Positions 46,320-57,400 of a stretch of DNA of 64,000 bases are shown here, in pieces. The position numbers and the translations under genes were made by a program. This DNA comes from Cordia subcordata. Taxonomy: Eukaryota; Streptophyta; Magnoliopsida; Boraginales; Cordiaceae. The notes under the pieces are model-generated. The model saw only the letters and a list, made by a program, of their open reading frames with translations, made no database searches and was not told the origin of the DNA. The stretch spans positions 4,017,501 through 4,081,500 of the forward strand of contig JAPTOF010000025.1 in NCBI GenBank assembly GCA_028554755.1, in the 5' to 3' direction. Each line of letters starts with the position of its first letter. Within the stretch, counting starts at the first letter, position 1.

Positions 46320-48287
46320 CAAAGGCCACAAGGCACAGTAGGCGTAGGCGTTATAGGGACCAATACTCCAAGGCATACAAGGCCAAGGCATCTAGCATAG
46401 GCACCAATGCATGCATGGCATAGCCACTATGGGCGCCAAGGCACAAATGATCTATATACACTAAGCATGAGTACCGAGGCATGCACGCTTGGGCACCAAC
46501 GCACGCACGACCTATGCACCATAGGCATCAACGCTACGCATGGCCTAGGCAACTTGGGCATTAGTGCACAAACGACCTAGGCCCTAAAGCACGCATGGGC
46601 TAGGCACCATGAGCCTCCATAGGTACCAAGAGTACCAATCAAAGGCACTAGTGTATGCGCAGCCTAAGTACCGTAGCCACTAATGCGTATAAAGCCTAGG
46701 CAACATGTTCTCCATGGCACGTAAGGGCAAGCACCAATAAAGGCATAGCTTAGGAAACATAGGTACCCAAGGCACTAAGGCACGCAAGGCTTAAGCACCA
46801 CGGGCACTGAGGCACGCAAGGCCTAGGCACCACCACGGGCACCAAGGCAAGCACCGCCTGGCACCACGGGCATCCAGGTACGTACTACCTGGGCACCACG
46901 AGCACCGAGGCACCCACCGCCTGGCATCACGAGCATCGAGGCACGAACAGCTTAGGCACCACGAGCACCGAGGCATGCAAAGCCTAATCACTATGGGGCA
47001 CCGAGACATGCACGGCCTGGGTCCTTTGGGCACTGAGGCACATAAGGCATTAACACCATAGGGTACAAAAACACATACGACCTAGGTACTATGGGCATCA
47101 ATGCATACACGACCTAGGCACCAAAGGCATTAATGCTGCGCATGGCCTAGGCAACTTGGGCATTAGTGCACATACGACCGAGGTACCAAAGCATGCATGA
47201 GCTAGGTACTGTGAGCGTCCATAGGCACTAAGAGCACCAATCAAAGGCACTAGTGTATGCACAGCCTAAACACCGTGGGCATCAATGCACGCAAAGCTTG
47301 GGCAACATGTTCTCCATGGCATGTAAGGGTAAGGCACCAATGAGGGCATGGCTTGGAAACTATAGGTACCAGGGGCACCAAGGCACCAAAAACCTAGGCA
47401 CCATGGCACGTAAGGCCTAGGCACCATGGGCAAGCAAGGCTTAGGCACCACGAGCATCGAGGCATGCGTGGCTTAGGCACCACGAGCATCGAGGCATGCA
47501 AGGCCTAGGCACCAAAAGGCACTGCGGCACATATAACCCGAGCCCCACGGGCATCGAGACACGTAAGGCCTTAGCACCATGGGGTACAAAGACACGTACG
47601 ACCTGGGTACCATGGGCATTGAGGCATGTAAGTCCTCGACACTATAAGGAACCAAGCCATACTCGGCCTGGGCATCATAGGCACCAAGACATTAACACCT
47701 TGAGGCCCCAAGGCACGCATGGCCTGGACACCATAGGCACCAAGGCACGGAAGGCCTCGGCACATTAGGGCACTAAGGCATGTATGGCCTGGGGCCTAGG
47801 GACACTAAGGCACGCAAGGCCTAGGCACTATTAGCACCAAGGCACGCAATGTTTGAGCATCAAGGGCACCGAGGCATGCAAGGCTTGGGCACCATAGGAC
47901 ATCAAGGTACGTATAGCCCGAGCACCATGGCCACCAAGTCATGAAAGGCCTCAACACTATGGGGCACTAAGGCATGCATGGCCTTGGCATCATAGGCACC
48001 AAGGCACGCAAGGCCTCGGTATCTTGCAGCACTAAGGCACACACGACCTGGGCACCACTGCACAATTGGCACCAATGTGCATATGACTTGGGTACTACAG
48101 GCACCTAGGCATACAAGTCCTCGGCACTATAAGGCACCAAGGCCCGCACAACCCTAGATACTATTGAGTACCAAGACACGCATAACCCTGGGCACTATCG
48201 GGCACCAAAGCATGCATGGCCTGGGTATCACAGGTACTAAGGCATGCAAGGCCTAGGTACTAATACGCACAAAGCCTGGGCACCATA
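46320..48287. repeat. GC-rich minisatellite, about 30-bp unit
   Basis: About 2 kb of degenerate units of about 30-33 bp built on AGGCACGCAAGGCCTAGGC with ACCATGGGCACC. Unit boundaries vary in length, and blocks are repeated at a larger scale: 46524-46800 resembles 47126-47360 at an offset of about 600 bp. The array is much richer in G+C than its surroundings. Long ORFs on both strands, full of Cys/Arg/Ala/Pro repeats, are products of the array. The right edge is the LTR of element 3; the left edge is at about 46320. Confidence 0.85.
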
Positions 48288-48292
48288 GACAC

Positions 48293-50517
48293 TGATCATT
48301 AGCAGGTTGTGTATGCAAATGAATTGCAAACAAATAACCAAGTCTTAATCCGTAAGCACGTGGATTATGCGAGTATAGTACATGTGTAAACAAGTATCGT
48401 CTCCATAGGGAGGCTCCTTAGCTCGGTCTCTCGTGCAAGTGTGTCAAGGGAAAGCCACACGCATGTGTGTTTTGATTGAATGGAGTTCTAAATAAGCTAA
48501 CACTAGAAAGGGAAAATAACTGAAGCTAACCCTAACCTAACCTAACTTGAGGGCATGCAAATGAGGATTCAAAGATCGGGTAACAACCTAAGGTGATTGT
48601 GTGTGCAAAATAGACTTTGGGCTATGATAGTGATTTGTATCCACTTATGGCTCCGATTGCTCTTAGGAGTTCTTAGTTAATTAACCTTATTGTCTTCCAA
48701 TTACATGTGGACTCTTGCCCTAAGTGTCACTCTTAGTAGCATGGGGTTCTCTAAGCCAATTGTAGTTGTCGAGCTTAATTAACTAAGTTATCTTACTAGG
48801 TCTCACCAACTAACCTTATTATTCTCTAAGACTCGGTATGAGTTTATCCCTAGGTGGATCCCTAGAGTATAGCATGATCCTTTTGACCTAAGGTTTTCGC
48901 GCCTAGCTAGTTCAGTCCAGGGTGAAGTTGATTGCATATTAACCTAGTGTTTAACTTGTAAGTTGGATTTAAAGCTAAGAAATAAGCCATCTAGGTTTTA
49001 TTAGACTATGCTGGACACGTATTAGCTGTATTTAAAGCTAAAGGAACATAACTATAGCTTAAACATGGATTGTGAAACAACAACCAAGCATTACAATAAG
49101 TAATTATGGCCTTTAAAGGCTCAATTTCTTATGTGCTCAAAAGGGGAACTTCGAAATAATTCATAGACAAGTTGATTTGAAGCCGTAGAAACGTTTCATG
49201 ACTCAAATGTATGAAGATTATAGCATACTTTTATTCAAAGAGGCAATAACATAAGCACATAGTCATGATTATAGCTAAAGCCTTCTTTCATGAAGAACCC
49301 TAATTCTAGCACATAGACATACTTAGAATAGGATAAAGGATAAAGATCAAGCATGCTATAAGTTAGAATACACGCAATCTCATTTTGGCATTTTATCAAA
49401 CACGTAAATATATTTGATTATCTAATACATACATATATTTGATTCATGCCATAGAACATATAATCAAGCATGTATTAAGAGCCATAGATAGGTTACAAGT
49501 TATTTATTCAAAGCCCCAATCTAATTTACAACAACAATCAACTCTAAATTTTAAAACTTTAACTCAACATATTCAAATACATAGATTAAATATGAAATTA
49601 AGGTCAAAATAAAGAAGAATATGTCTTTTAAAGCTCAAACTAAGTTAGAAAGCTTCCCCCTTGATTATAGCTCAAAACCCCCTTTTCTTTGCAAACTTTT
49701 TATCCAAAATATTACGCATATTTAGCTCCAAAAAGCTACAAAAATTTGCAACAAAATTAGCTCAAAATAAAGATGAAAATAAAGAAAACAAAAAGAAAAT
49801 AAAAGATATTTTTTTAGAATTTTTTTTTATTTTTTCTGATTTTCTTCTCCTTAGTCGAGAGCTTCACAACTCTTATTCTTCATTGCTATTTCAGCCTCTC
49901 GAGCTTCTACTACCTCTCTTTTGTTCGATGGTGCTCTCTCTTTTGTGTGATGTGTGATTATTTAACTATCAGGTGGGGACACCGGTTAGGGGCAGTTACA
50001 TGAGACTCTTTGAGAAAATTTATGTACCTGTGTATTACATATATAATACATGAAGTGTGCATGTTTATGTATATTTTTTTTCTTAATACTATTCTAACCA
50101 AATGAAAAAGACCCTAGTAACTACTAACCTAAGGAAATAACCATACTTAATTAATGTAACCTAACTTGATGTCTTAAACCCTAACCTTTAATTAATTAGG
50201 CTCAAGAATTAACTAGTAACACTAATTTACTAAATAGATTAAATTAAAGCAAATAAAAGGCACAAAAAGATAATACAAACTAGCAAAAATGACACTTACA
50301 TGCATGCTAAGCTTGAATAGCACCCAAAATAACTAAAACGGACACTCAATAAGCACTCAAAATAGCTCGATTAAGCACCAAAATGCATACATATGTTCAT
50401 TCAAACTTTATGCATACTTATGCATAAATGCTGCTCAACTACGCTCTCGGAAGCTTGAAATGCTCTAAAAATGTATGCAATTGACACCAATAAACACACA
50501 CAAATTAACACACATCA
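48293..50517 (-). repeat. 3' LTR of minus-strand Athila element 3
   Basis: On the minus strand it starts TGATGTGTGTTAATTTG (50517) and ends near 48293 with AATGATCA, comparable to the AGTGATCA end of solo LTR B. About 2.2 kb. It contains the CTCCCTATGGAGACGATAC segment (48388-48410 on the plus strand, reversed), TTTAAAGC motifs (48969, 49030), and A-rich sequence (49740-49810). Bases on the outer side are the minisatellite. Confidence 0.8.
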
Positions 50518-50782
50518 ACACCCCCAAACCTTCTCATTGCTTGTTCCCAAGCAAGCCTAAACCAAAGTCTATCCTTATGCTTTTCAAAGAATTGCCGGTT
50601 GCATTAACTTGCTATCTTTTCATCTCTAAAAGAGTATAGGGGGATATTTCTCTTGTGTAAGGGCAGACCAAGCCATTTTCCAAACCTCCTCTCAATCACA
50701 AGAGTTCTTGCACCTCATGGGAACTTACCAAGTTGCTAAAACCGCCATAAACCTAAGATTCTAACTCATGCACCTGAGATGG
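50518..50782 (-). other. Element 3 internal 3' end, first part
   Basis: On the minus strand it reads like the 3' UTR of the other Athila copies: GAGAAGGTTTGGGGG before the LTR, and a AGCAACTTGGTAAGTTCCCA stretch that matches GGCTACTTGGGAAATTCCCA of element 1 (20281). It is interrupted by element 2 and continues at 61975. Confidence 0.75.
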
Positions 50783-50787
50783 TGATA

Positions 50788-52652
50788 TGATGTGTTATGT
50801 TTTTGTGTATGTTTGCATTGTTATTTACCGATGTTTAAGAGGTATTAAGTGCTCAAAAAGATGCATTAATGTAGTTCTTTTGATAAGAATAGGCTTAAGC
50901 ATAAACAAATGTACATATTGAGTTTAAGAGACAAATTGCTACACTAATTGCTTGTTTTCAATGATTTAGGTGAACTTTGGGTTAAGATCAAGATTGGGCG
51001 ATGATAGGTGATAAAGATGAGAGATGTACGAGTCAAAAGGAGAAGATCAGAGGCCGGAAAGACAAAGAATAGAGGAAAGAAGTTAGTCGGCCGACCAAGA
51101 AGAAGGAGCCGGTCGACCGGCCACTCCAGAGAGGTGCCAAAAATAGCCGGACGACCATCCCCTCAGCCAGTCCAGAGAGCATCATCAAAAAGCCGGTCGA
51201 GCTAAGAGAAGAAGCCGGTCGACCAGTAGAGCGTAAAGAGCTGATATAAAAGCCTAATTTTCTGACTTAAAGAGGGGAGTTTTTTGACAATTTTTTAAAG
51301 AGGATCTTTACACACCCATCACACACACACAAAACCCTAGTCTTACCACCTCTCACACACTAACACACCCTCTTGAAATTAAGCTAATTTTGGGAAGATT
51401 CAAACATTACTTGAGAGAAGATTTGCTTAAGTTTGTAAGGAAGCAAGAGAAGATGAAAGCGGAGATTTCTACAACCTCTTTCATTCTTATTTACTTCATG
51501 CTTGAGTAGATAATTTTGGGTACCTAACTTGTGTAATGGGATGATATGTTTAAACTCTTTGTTATGGGATTTTGTTGGCTTATTTATATACATACTTTGT
51601 TCTTATTTTTCAGAAGCTTTATATCAATTCATGTCCATGTGTTTGATGTAATGCTTGAATGAGTTGTATGTATACAGATTGAGTTATATTTGCTATAGAA
51701 CATTTCTAATCCTTAGATTATGCATGTCTATGTGTATGATTATGGATAATATGAAGTGGGTTGATTCTATTCATGTCCATGTAAGTATGAAATATGCCTT
51801 ATAATGAATACATGCTCAATCAAAGCTATATGTTGATACTTGAATGCTTTCAATGGCGTAAATAAAACCCGCTAGTGTTTGCATCATGGATAGGACGTCA
51901 TATTTACAACGCCTTGCCTTTGAACATGTAGGACTGCACCTATTATGTATTAATTCACTTTAGTGTCCCTAGAATAATGGTACATAAGTTAGGATTAGTC
52001 TCGGTTGAGCTCCCTTTAGCTTTAAATCCAGCTAATAGGAGTCCGAATAGGCTCAGTCGACCCTAGAAACCCTAGGTCTTAGCTTTAAATCTAGCTAATG
52101 GTTGAGGAACTAGGGTAAGATTGTTCTAGGGCACCTAGGTAGCTTTCTAGTCCCTACTATGGCCATAGGTACATAAGGACCACGCCGTAGCTCTAAGTGT
52201 GCACGCTTAGGGACGGACTCGCACCGAGCCCTAAGGTGTAATTAGGATATTAGTTAGTTACTTAGTTTTAGAAGCTTTATGTAGAAAGCCAATCCTTGAA
52301 TCCCATGGCATAGAGGTGTTAAATCACCCATTCACAAGTGTAGGTAACCCAATCACTTTTCCCTTGTTTTAATCCCCTAAGTTAGCTTAATTCTTTCTTT
52401 CTTTTCATTAGTATAGTTATAGTGTAGTCTTTCATCTTTTTCCCTTAGCTCCCATAAATCCAAAAAGTAAAAAAAAAAAAAATATTGTTAGTTTGGATCT
52501 TCTTTTTAAGTTTCTTCTAGAGCACGCTAGCATAGAATTCCTTCCACAAATTCAATCCTCCCTGTGGTTCGACACCCACACTCGTACAAGCTATTCTACG
52601 CGATCTGTACGCTTGCGGGTCTTTTAGGGCTTACACTCGAAAGACATCACCA
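50788..52652 (+). repeat. 5' LTR of Athila element 2
   Basis: Starts TGATGTGTTATG, ends GACATCACCA. It holds the dyad module (about 51080-51235, with GCCGGTCGACCGGC at 51109), a TATA box at 51245-51251, two AGCTTTAAATC-type motifs (52018, 52082), and GACCACGCCGTAGC (52179). The transcribed R-U5 part is long (about 1.4 kb). Confidence 0.95.
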
Positions 52653-52658
52653 AGTTCT

Positions 52659-52676
52659 TGGCGCCGTAGCCGGGGA
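52659..52676 (+). promoter_or_regulatory. Primer-binding site of element 2 (tRNA-Asp type)
   Basis: TGGCGCCGTAGCCGGGGA, six bases after the LTR end, with a single change from TGGCGCCGTTGCCGGGGA. Confidence 0.9.
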
Positions 52677-52930
52677 GGCACGGTGGTTTGCATTCTTTGT
52701 TTGTGTGCTTTAGTAGTTGCTTTTCTTACTTTCTTTCTTTTCTTTTATAGTTTGTTTAGTTTTCACTTATCTTGTTTATTGTTTATATCATCTTTCTTTA
52801 ATCCTTGTTTATCTATTTCAGCTTTTGTCTTTAATTGTTTTTAGTAGACTTTCTAGGATTATGGTTTATTTGCTGTAGTTTTAGGAATATTGAAGGTTTC
52901 AGGGGCTAAAGTGGCTGGAGTTAGGAGAGT

Positions 52931-54430
52931 TTGTGCATGCTTGGTAGGAGATCCATTAGAAATCCCCTAGTTTGTCTTAATCCCAAACCCGATAGAATTG
53001 CTAGACATTTTAGGAATTTAGGAGATCTTCTTGAGGAGATGGCCGATCCCAATCATCCTCCTAATCCTCCCAATCCCTCAATGAACCCCATTCCACCTCA
53101 TGATCACCTTAGGCATCAAGCCCAAGATCATTTTAGACGAGAGCCCTGTAGACCGGACCCACCTATAGATGAGGAACCTACTCTTAGGCAATTCTTTCTC
53201 CCCGAAGCCTTTGAGCCTAATTTGGCTATTCAAATTCCGGGTTTGGGGGAGACGAACTTCGAGATTAAGCCTAATATGTTGGCTATGCTTCCTTCCTTCT
53301 ACGGGAGAATCAATAAGAGTCCTCTAGATCATATCACTGATTTTGTTGAGATGAGTTCCACTTTCCATGTCCCCAATGTCTCCCAAGAGGTCATACGTCT
53401 AAGATTGTTTTCTTTTTCTCTTAAGGACAAAGATAGGACTTGGTTGCATTCCTTACCTAGCGGTTGCATTACTACATGGGCTGAGCTTCAATCTAAGTTC
53501 TTTCAAAATTTTTATCCCATGGCCAAGACGGCCGACCTTAGGACCGCCATTATGACTTTCTCCCAACATGATTGAGAATCTTTTCATGAGGCTTGAGAGA
53601 GCTTCAAGGATCTTCTTAGACAATGTCCACGCCACTAGTACGGCAATCATGATCTAATGCAATACTTCTTTCGAGGTTTAAATGAACAAAATAGAATGAT
53701 GGTCAATGCCGCCTCCGGTGGTGGCTTTTATCTTTTGAGACCAGCTGAGGCATGGGAGAAAATAGAAATGATGGTTGAAAATTCTTTTCAAAATTTTGCC
53801 ATGGAAAGGTCTGGTCGTGGAGGTAACAAGAGAAGTGTTAGTGAGGTTGGAATTTTTTTAGATTTACCCGCTAAAGTTGAGGCTTTGACAAATAAGCTAG
53901 ATCAATTCATTTCTCTGTTTCTTTCATGCCAAGGTCATAGGACTAGTTCTATAGGTTCTTCCTCCGCCCCTTTAGTTGTTGAGGTTTGTGCATTGTGTTC
54001 TGAGTCATCTCTTAAGACCATAGCTTGCCCTCTAGCATCTCAATTTCCTGAATTCATGAAAGAGCAAGTGTGTGCTACTAAAGGTTATTCTGGTAAGTAC
54101 AACCCGTACTTGAACACATATAATCCGGGTTGGAGGGACAACCCAAAATTTTCTTAGAGACAAGGCCAGCATGAGTCTAGTTCACATCCTCACGTTCCAC
54201 CTCAGCAGCAACCCCGTGCTTAATATCCCCCAAATTTCTATCATCTTAATTAGTCCCGTCTCACTAGTACTCCTTAACCTCAAGCTTTGCTTGCTCCCTC
54301 AAGTAGCTAACCTCCTAGTAATGACATGATGAAGATAATGCAGTTCATTCAGAACCAACAACAGGAATTGGCAGAAAATAGGCAGCAAATGGCGAGGTTT
54401 GAGGCACAGTTAGGACAGATTGCTAGTTAG
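52931..54430 (+). pseudogene. Athila element 2 gag
   Basis: The first frame (52931-53575, 214 residues) includes MADPNHPPNPPNPS at 53040 (a likelier natural start than the upstream ATG), the FLPEAFEPNLAIQIPG region, LPSFYGRINKSPLDHITDF, and FFQNFYPMAKTADLRTAIMT, typical Athila capsid. After stops at 53573 and 53594 a second frame (53657-54157) carries YLLRPAEAWEKIEMMVENSF and a zinc-knuckle position that reads CALCSESSLKTIAC: the His is replaced by Leu. Further stops (54154, 54223, 54426) follow. It would form virus-like particles if intact. Confidence 0.88.
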
Positions 54431-55460
54431 TTGAGCGCTAGAGACCCCGAGAAATTGCCTTCTCAGCTGGAGGTGAACCCTAGAGTCCAGTCCTATTCCT
54501 TCACCGATACCACTTATCCCCCTCAGGCCCAAGCTAAGGCCGTCACCACTCTTAGGAGTGGTAGGGTAGTGGATAATAGGGTAGGAGTTGACTTTGCAGT
54601 ACCTGCACCTAGTGGTCCTTTTGAGTTTAGAGCGCCACATAGTAACCCTATTGAGGAAAATTCTAGAGAGGATCCTGTTGAGATAGATGAGCCCATTAAA
54701 AACCATGGAGAGAGTAGTACTTCCTGTCCACATCGGGAGGGAAAAGAGCCCATTGATGATTCCCATATGTCTAGAGGTATTGAGCCTAGAGTTCCCTTTC
54801 CATCTACCTTAGATAGGCTTACACTTAGTGAGGATTCTAGGTTCTTCAAGGTTTTAGAGCATCTTAAGGACCTAAAGGTCAATCTTCCTTTGATAGATGC
54901 GATCCTTTCCATTCCCTCCTATTCTAAGTTCTTTAAGGATCTTTGTACAAAAAAACGTCGGTCATCGAACATTTCTAAAAAGGTGAGGCTTACGGAGAAA
55001 GTGAGTAGTATTTGTACTTCGGGTCTCCCGCCCAAGATGAGTGACCCCAAAGCCTTCACTAGTTCTTGAAGGATCCGTGAGATCCAGATTGATCACACCT
55101 TGTTAGATTTAAGATCTAGTGTGAATTTTATTCCCTACGCTATCTATCAGCAGCTAGGTCTAGGTAAGTTGTCCCCCACGTATGTTACTCTTCAGCTAGC
55201 TGATAGGTCTGAGCGTAGACCTAGGGGTGTGATAAAGGACGTTATGGTTCAAGTAGGTGAGTTTGTGTACCCTGTTGACTTCATAGTGTTAAATATGAAT
55301 TCGGGACATTACTCTAGACATTCTACACCCATTCTTCTAGGTTGCCCCTTCCTTGCCACCGTATATGCTATTATCCATTGTAGGTCGAGCTTGTTAAAGA
55401 TGAAATTTGGGAATTTGAGGTCCACTATGAAGGCTGCCGAGGCGGTGAATAGAGCTAGTA
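54431..55460 (+). pseudogene. Athila element 2 gag C-terminus and protease
   Basis: Frame 54431-55069 is the linker and FFKVLEHLKDLKVNLPLIDA block; it stops at 55067 (TGA). The frame then resumes (55100 on) with the protease: the active-site segment reads LDLRSSVNFIPYAIYQQLGL, where element 1 has DLGSS; the Gly next to the catalytic Asp is Arg, so the enzyme is likely inactive. VIKDVMVQVGEFVYPVDFIV and LLGCPFLATVYAIIHC follow. Confidence 0.85.
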
Positions 55461-56600
55461 TAGGAGGAGGAGATGATGGAGAAGAGTGCTTTAGGGTGGA
55501 TGTGATTGATTCTTGTATCGAGGACTTTGTAGAGAGAGCTATGACCGATAGAGAAGAATTGAGAAAATTTGATGAATTATTGTTTAGCTTTGATTTAGAC
55601 ACCTTAAAGCGGAAATGTGTAGCTTCTACTTCCTTGATTGAGAGCCATGTGATTGATAAGTCACTTGAGGTTAATCCTTCTAGTCTTGATTCTAGTGACA
55701 TCTCTATTGATGATGTTGAGGTTGAATCCCCCTCGGTTGAGCCTAGCCCTTCTTTAGAGCTCAAACCCCTTCTTGATCATTTGAAGTATGCATTCTTAGG
55801 CCCTAGTGAGACCCTTCCGGTCATCATAGCTTCTAATCTTTCTAGTGAGCATGAGGAGCGTCTCTTAGAGGTTCTTAGGAAACATAGGAAGACTATAGGG
55901 TGGAAAATTGATGATTTAAGAGGTATAGACCATTCGGTTTGCATGTATTGTATTCACCTTAAGGATGGAGCCATTCTTTCTAGGGAGATTCAAAGGAGGC
56001 TAAACCCATACATGAGCGAAGTAGTTAAGAAAGAGATCATTAAGCTTTTAGATGCAAGAATCATTTGTCCGATCTCCAATAGTTAGTAGGTTAGCCTGGT
56101 TCAAGTTGTCCCTAAGAAGTCCAGGATCACGGTTATTGAGAATGAGAGAGGAGAGCTTATCCCTACACGCACTTCCACAGGATAGAGAATTTGTATTGAT
56201 TACGGGAGGCTCAACTTCAAAACTAGGAAGGATCATTTCCCATTGCCTTTTCTAGACCGGATCTTAGATAGAGTAGCTGGGCATAGCTACTATTGTTTTC
56301 TAGATGGCTATTCGGGTTATAATCAGATTCCTGTGTTTCCCGAGGACCAGGAGAATACCACCTTTACTTGTCCCTATGGCACTTTTGCCTAGAGGAGAAT
56401 GCCTTTTGGTCTATGTAATGCCCTAACCACATTTCAGAGATGTATGATGGCTATTTTTAGTTACATGTTAGAGAAGCATTTAGAGATTTTCATGGATGAC
56501 TTCTTAGTCTTTGGAGATAGTTTTAATGAGTGCTTGAATCATCTCTCTTTAGTCTTAGACCGATATGTGGAGAAGAATCTAGTTTTGAGTTAGGAGAAAT
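55461..56600 (+). pseudogene. Athila element 2 linker and reverse transcriptase
   Basis: The 55100-56086 frame continues through the acidic linker and into RT (DDLRGIDHSVCMYCIHLKDG, VVKKEIIKLLDARIICPI). Stops at 56083-56088 replace Glu and Trp of element 1's SEWVSP; TAG at 56184 replaces Trp of GWRVCIDY; TAG near 56391 and at 56592 break further. FLDGYSGYNQIPVF, MPFGLCNALTTFQRCM and the FMDD box (56491-56502, FMDDFLVFG) are present. Confidence 0.87.
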
Positions 56601-57400
56601 CGCACTTCATGGAGCAACAAGGGATAGTATTGGGTCATGTTGTCTCATCTAGTGGAATTCAAGTTGACCCAACTAAGGTAGAATTAACTGAAAAGTTGCC
56701 TGTCCCTAAGTGTGTCAAGGATGTTAGATCTTTTCTAGGGTATGCAGGATTCTACCGTAGGTTCATTAAGGATTTTAGTCACATTGCACGTCCCTTGTCT
56801 AGGCTCCTAGCACAAGATGTCCCTTTTGACTTTGATGATGAATGTGTTAAAGCTTTCAATAGGCTTAAATCCTTACTGTCTACATCCCCGATTATTCAGC
56901 CACCTAACTATAGTCTCCCATTTAAGGTTATGTGTGATGAATCCGATTATGCGATAGGAACTATCTTAGGGCAAAAGAAGGATAAGTTGGCCCATGTTTT
57001 GTACTATGCTAGCAAGACTCTTGATGAAGCCCAAAAGAACTATACCATCACGAAAATAGAGCTTCTAGCGATAGTTTTCTCCTTTGACAAGTTTAAGTCA
57101 TACATCCTAGGGTCCAAAGTGATTGTCTACACCGATCATGTGGCATTGAAGTATTTGTTGTCTAAGAAAAAATCTAAGCCCTGCTTGATTAGCCAGTTGC
57201 TCCTCCTTCAAAAATTTGACATAGAAATTCGGGATAAGAAGGGTAGAGAAAATTTAGTTGCGAATCATCTTTCCCGTCTTGTTAGTGAGTCTTCTAGTGA
57301 TCCATCTCCTTTTCATGATTCATTCCCCGATGAGCAATTGTTTGCCGTCTCTCATCACTTGCCTTAGTTCGCTCATATTGTCAATTATCTTGCCACAGGG
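56601..57400 (+). pseudogene. Athila element 2 RNase H
   Basis: A 252-residue open frame (56609-57367) covers the RT connection (DVRSFLGYAGFYRRFIKDFS) and RNase H with catalytic residues in place: VMCDESDYAIGTILG, TKIELLAIVFSFDKFKSYIL and VYTDHVALKYLL. It ends DKKGRENLVANHLSRL. This is the best preserved domain of element 2. The stop at 57365 is TAG where element 1 has Trp. Confidence 0.9.

Noticed and set aside
46791..47768. Cys/Arg/Ala-rich repetitive ORFs on both strands
   Set aside because: They only reflect the minisatellite; frames shift between units and both strands are equally open.
49661..49957. 98-residue ORF in element 3's LTR
   Set aside because: It lies in an A-rich LTR part with Lys/Phe/Leu runs and no homology to a known domain.
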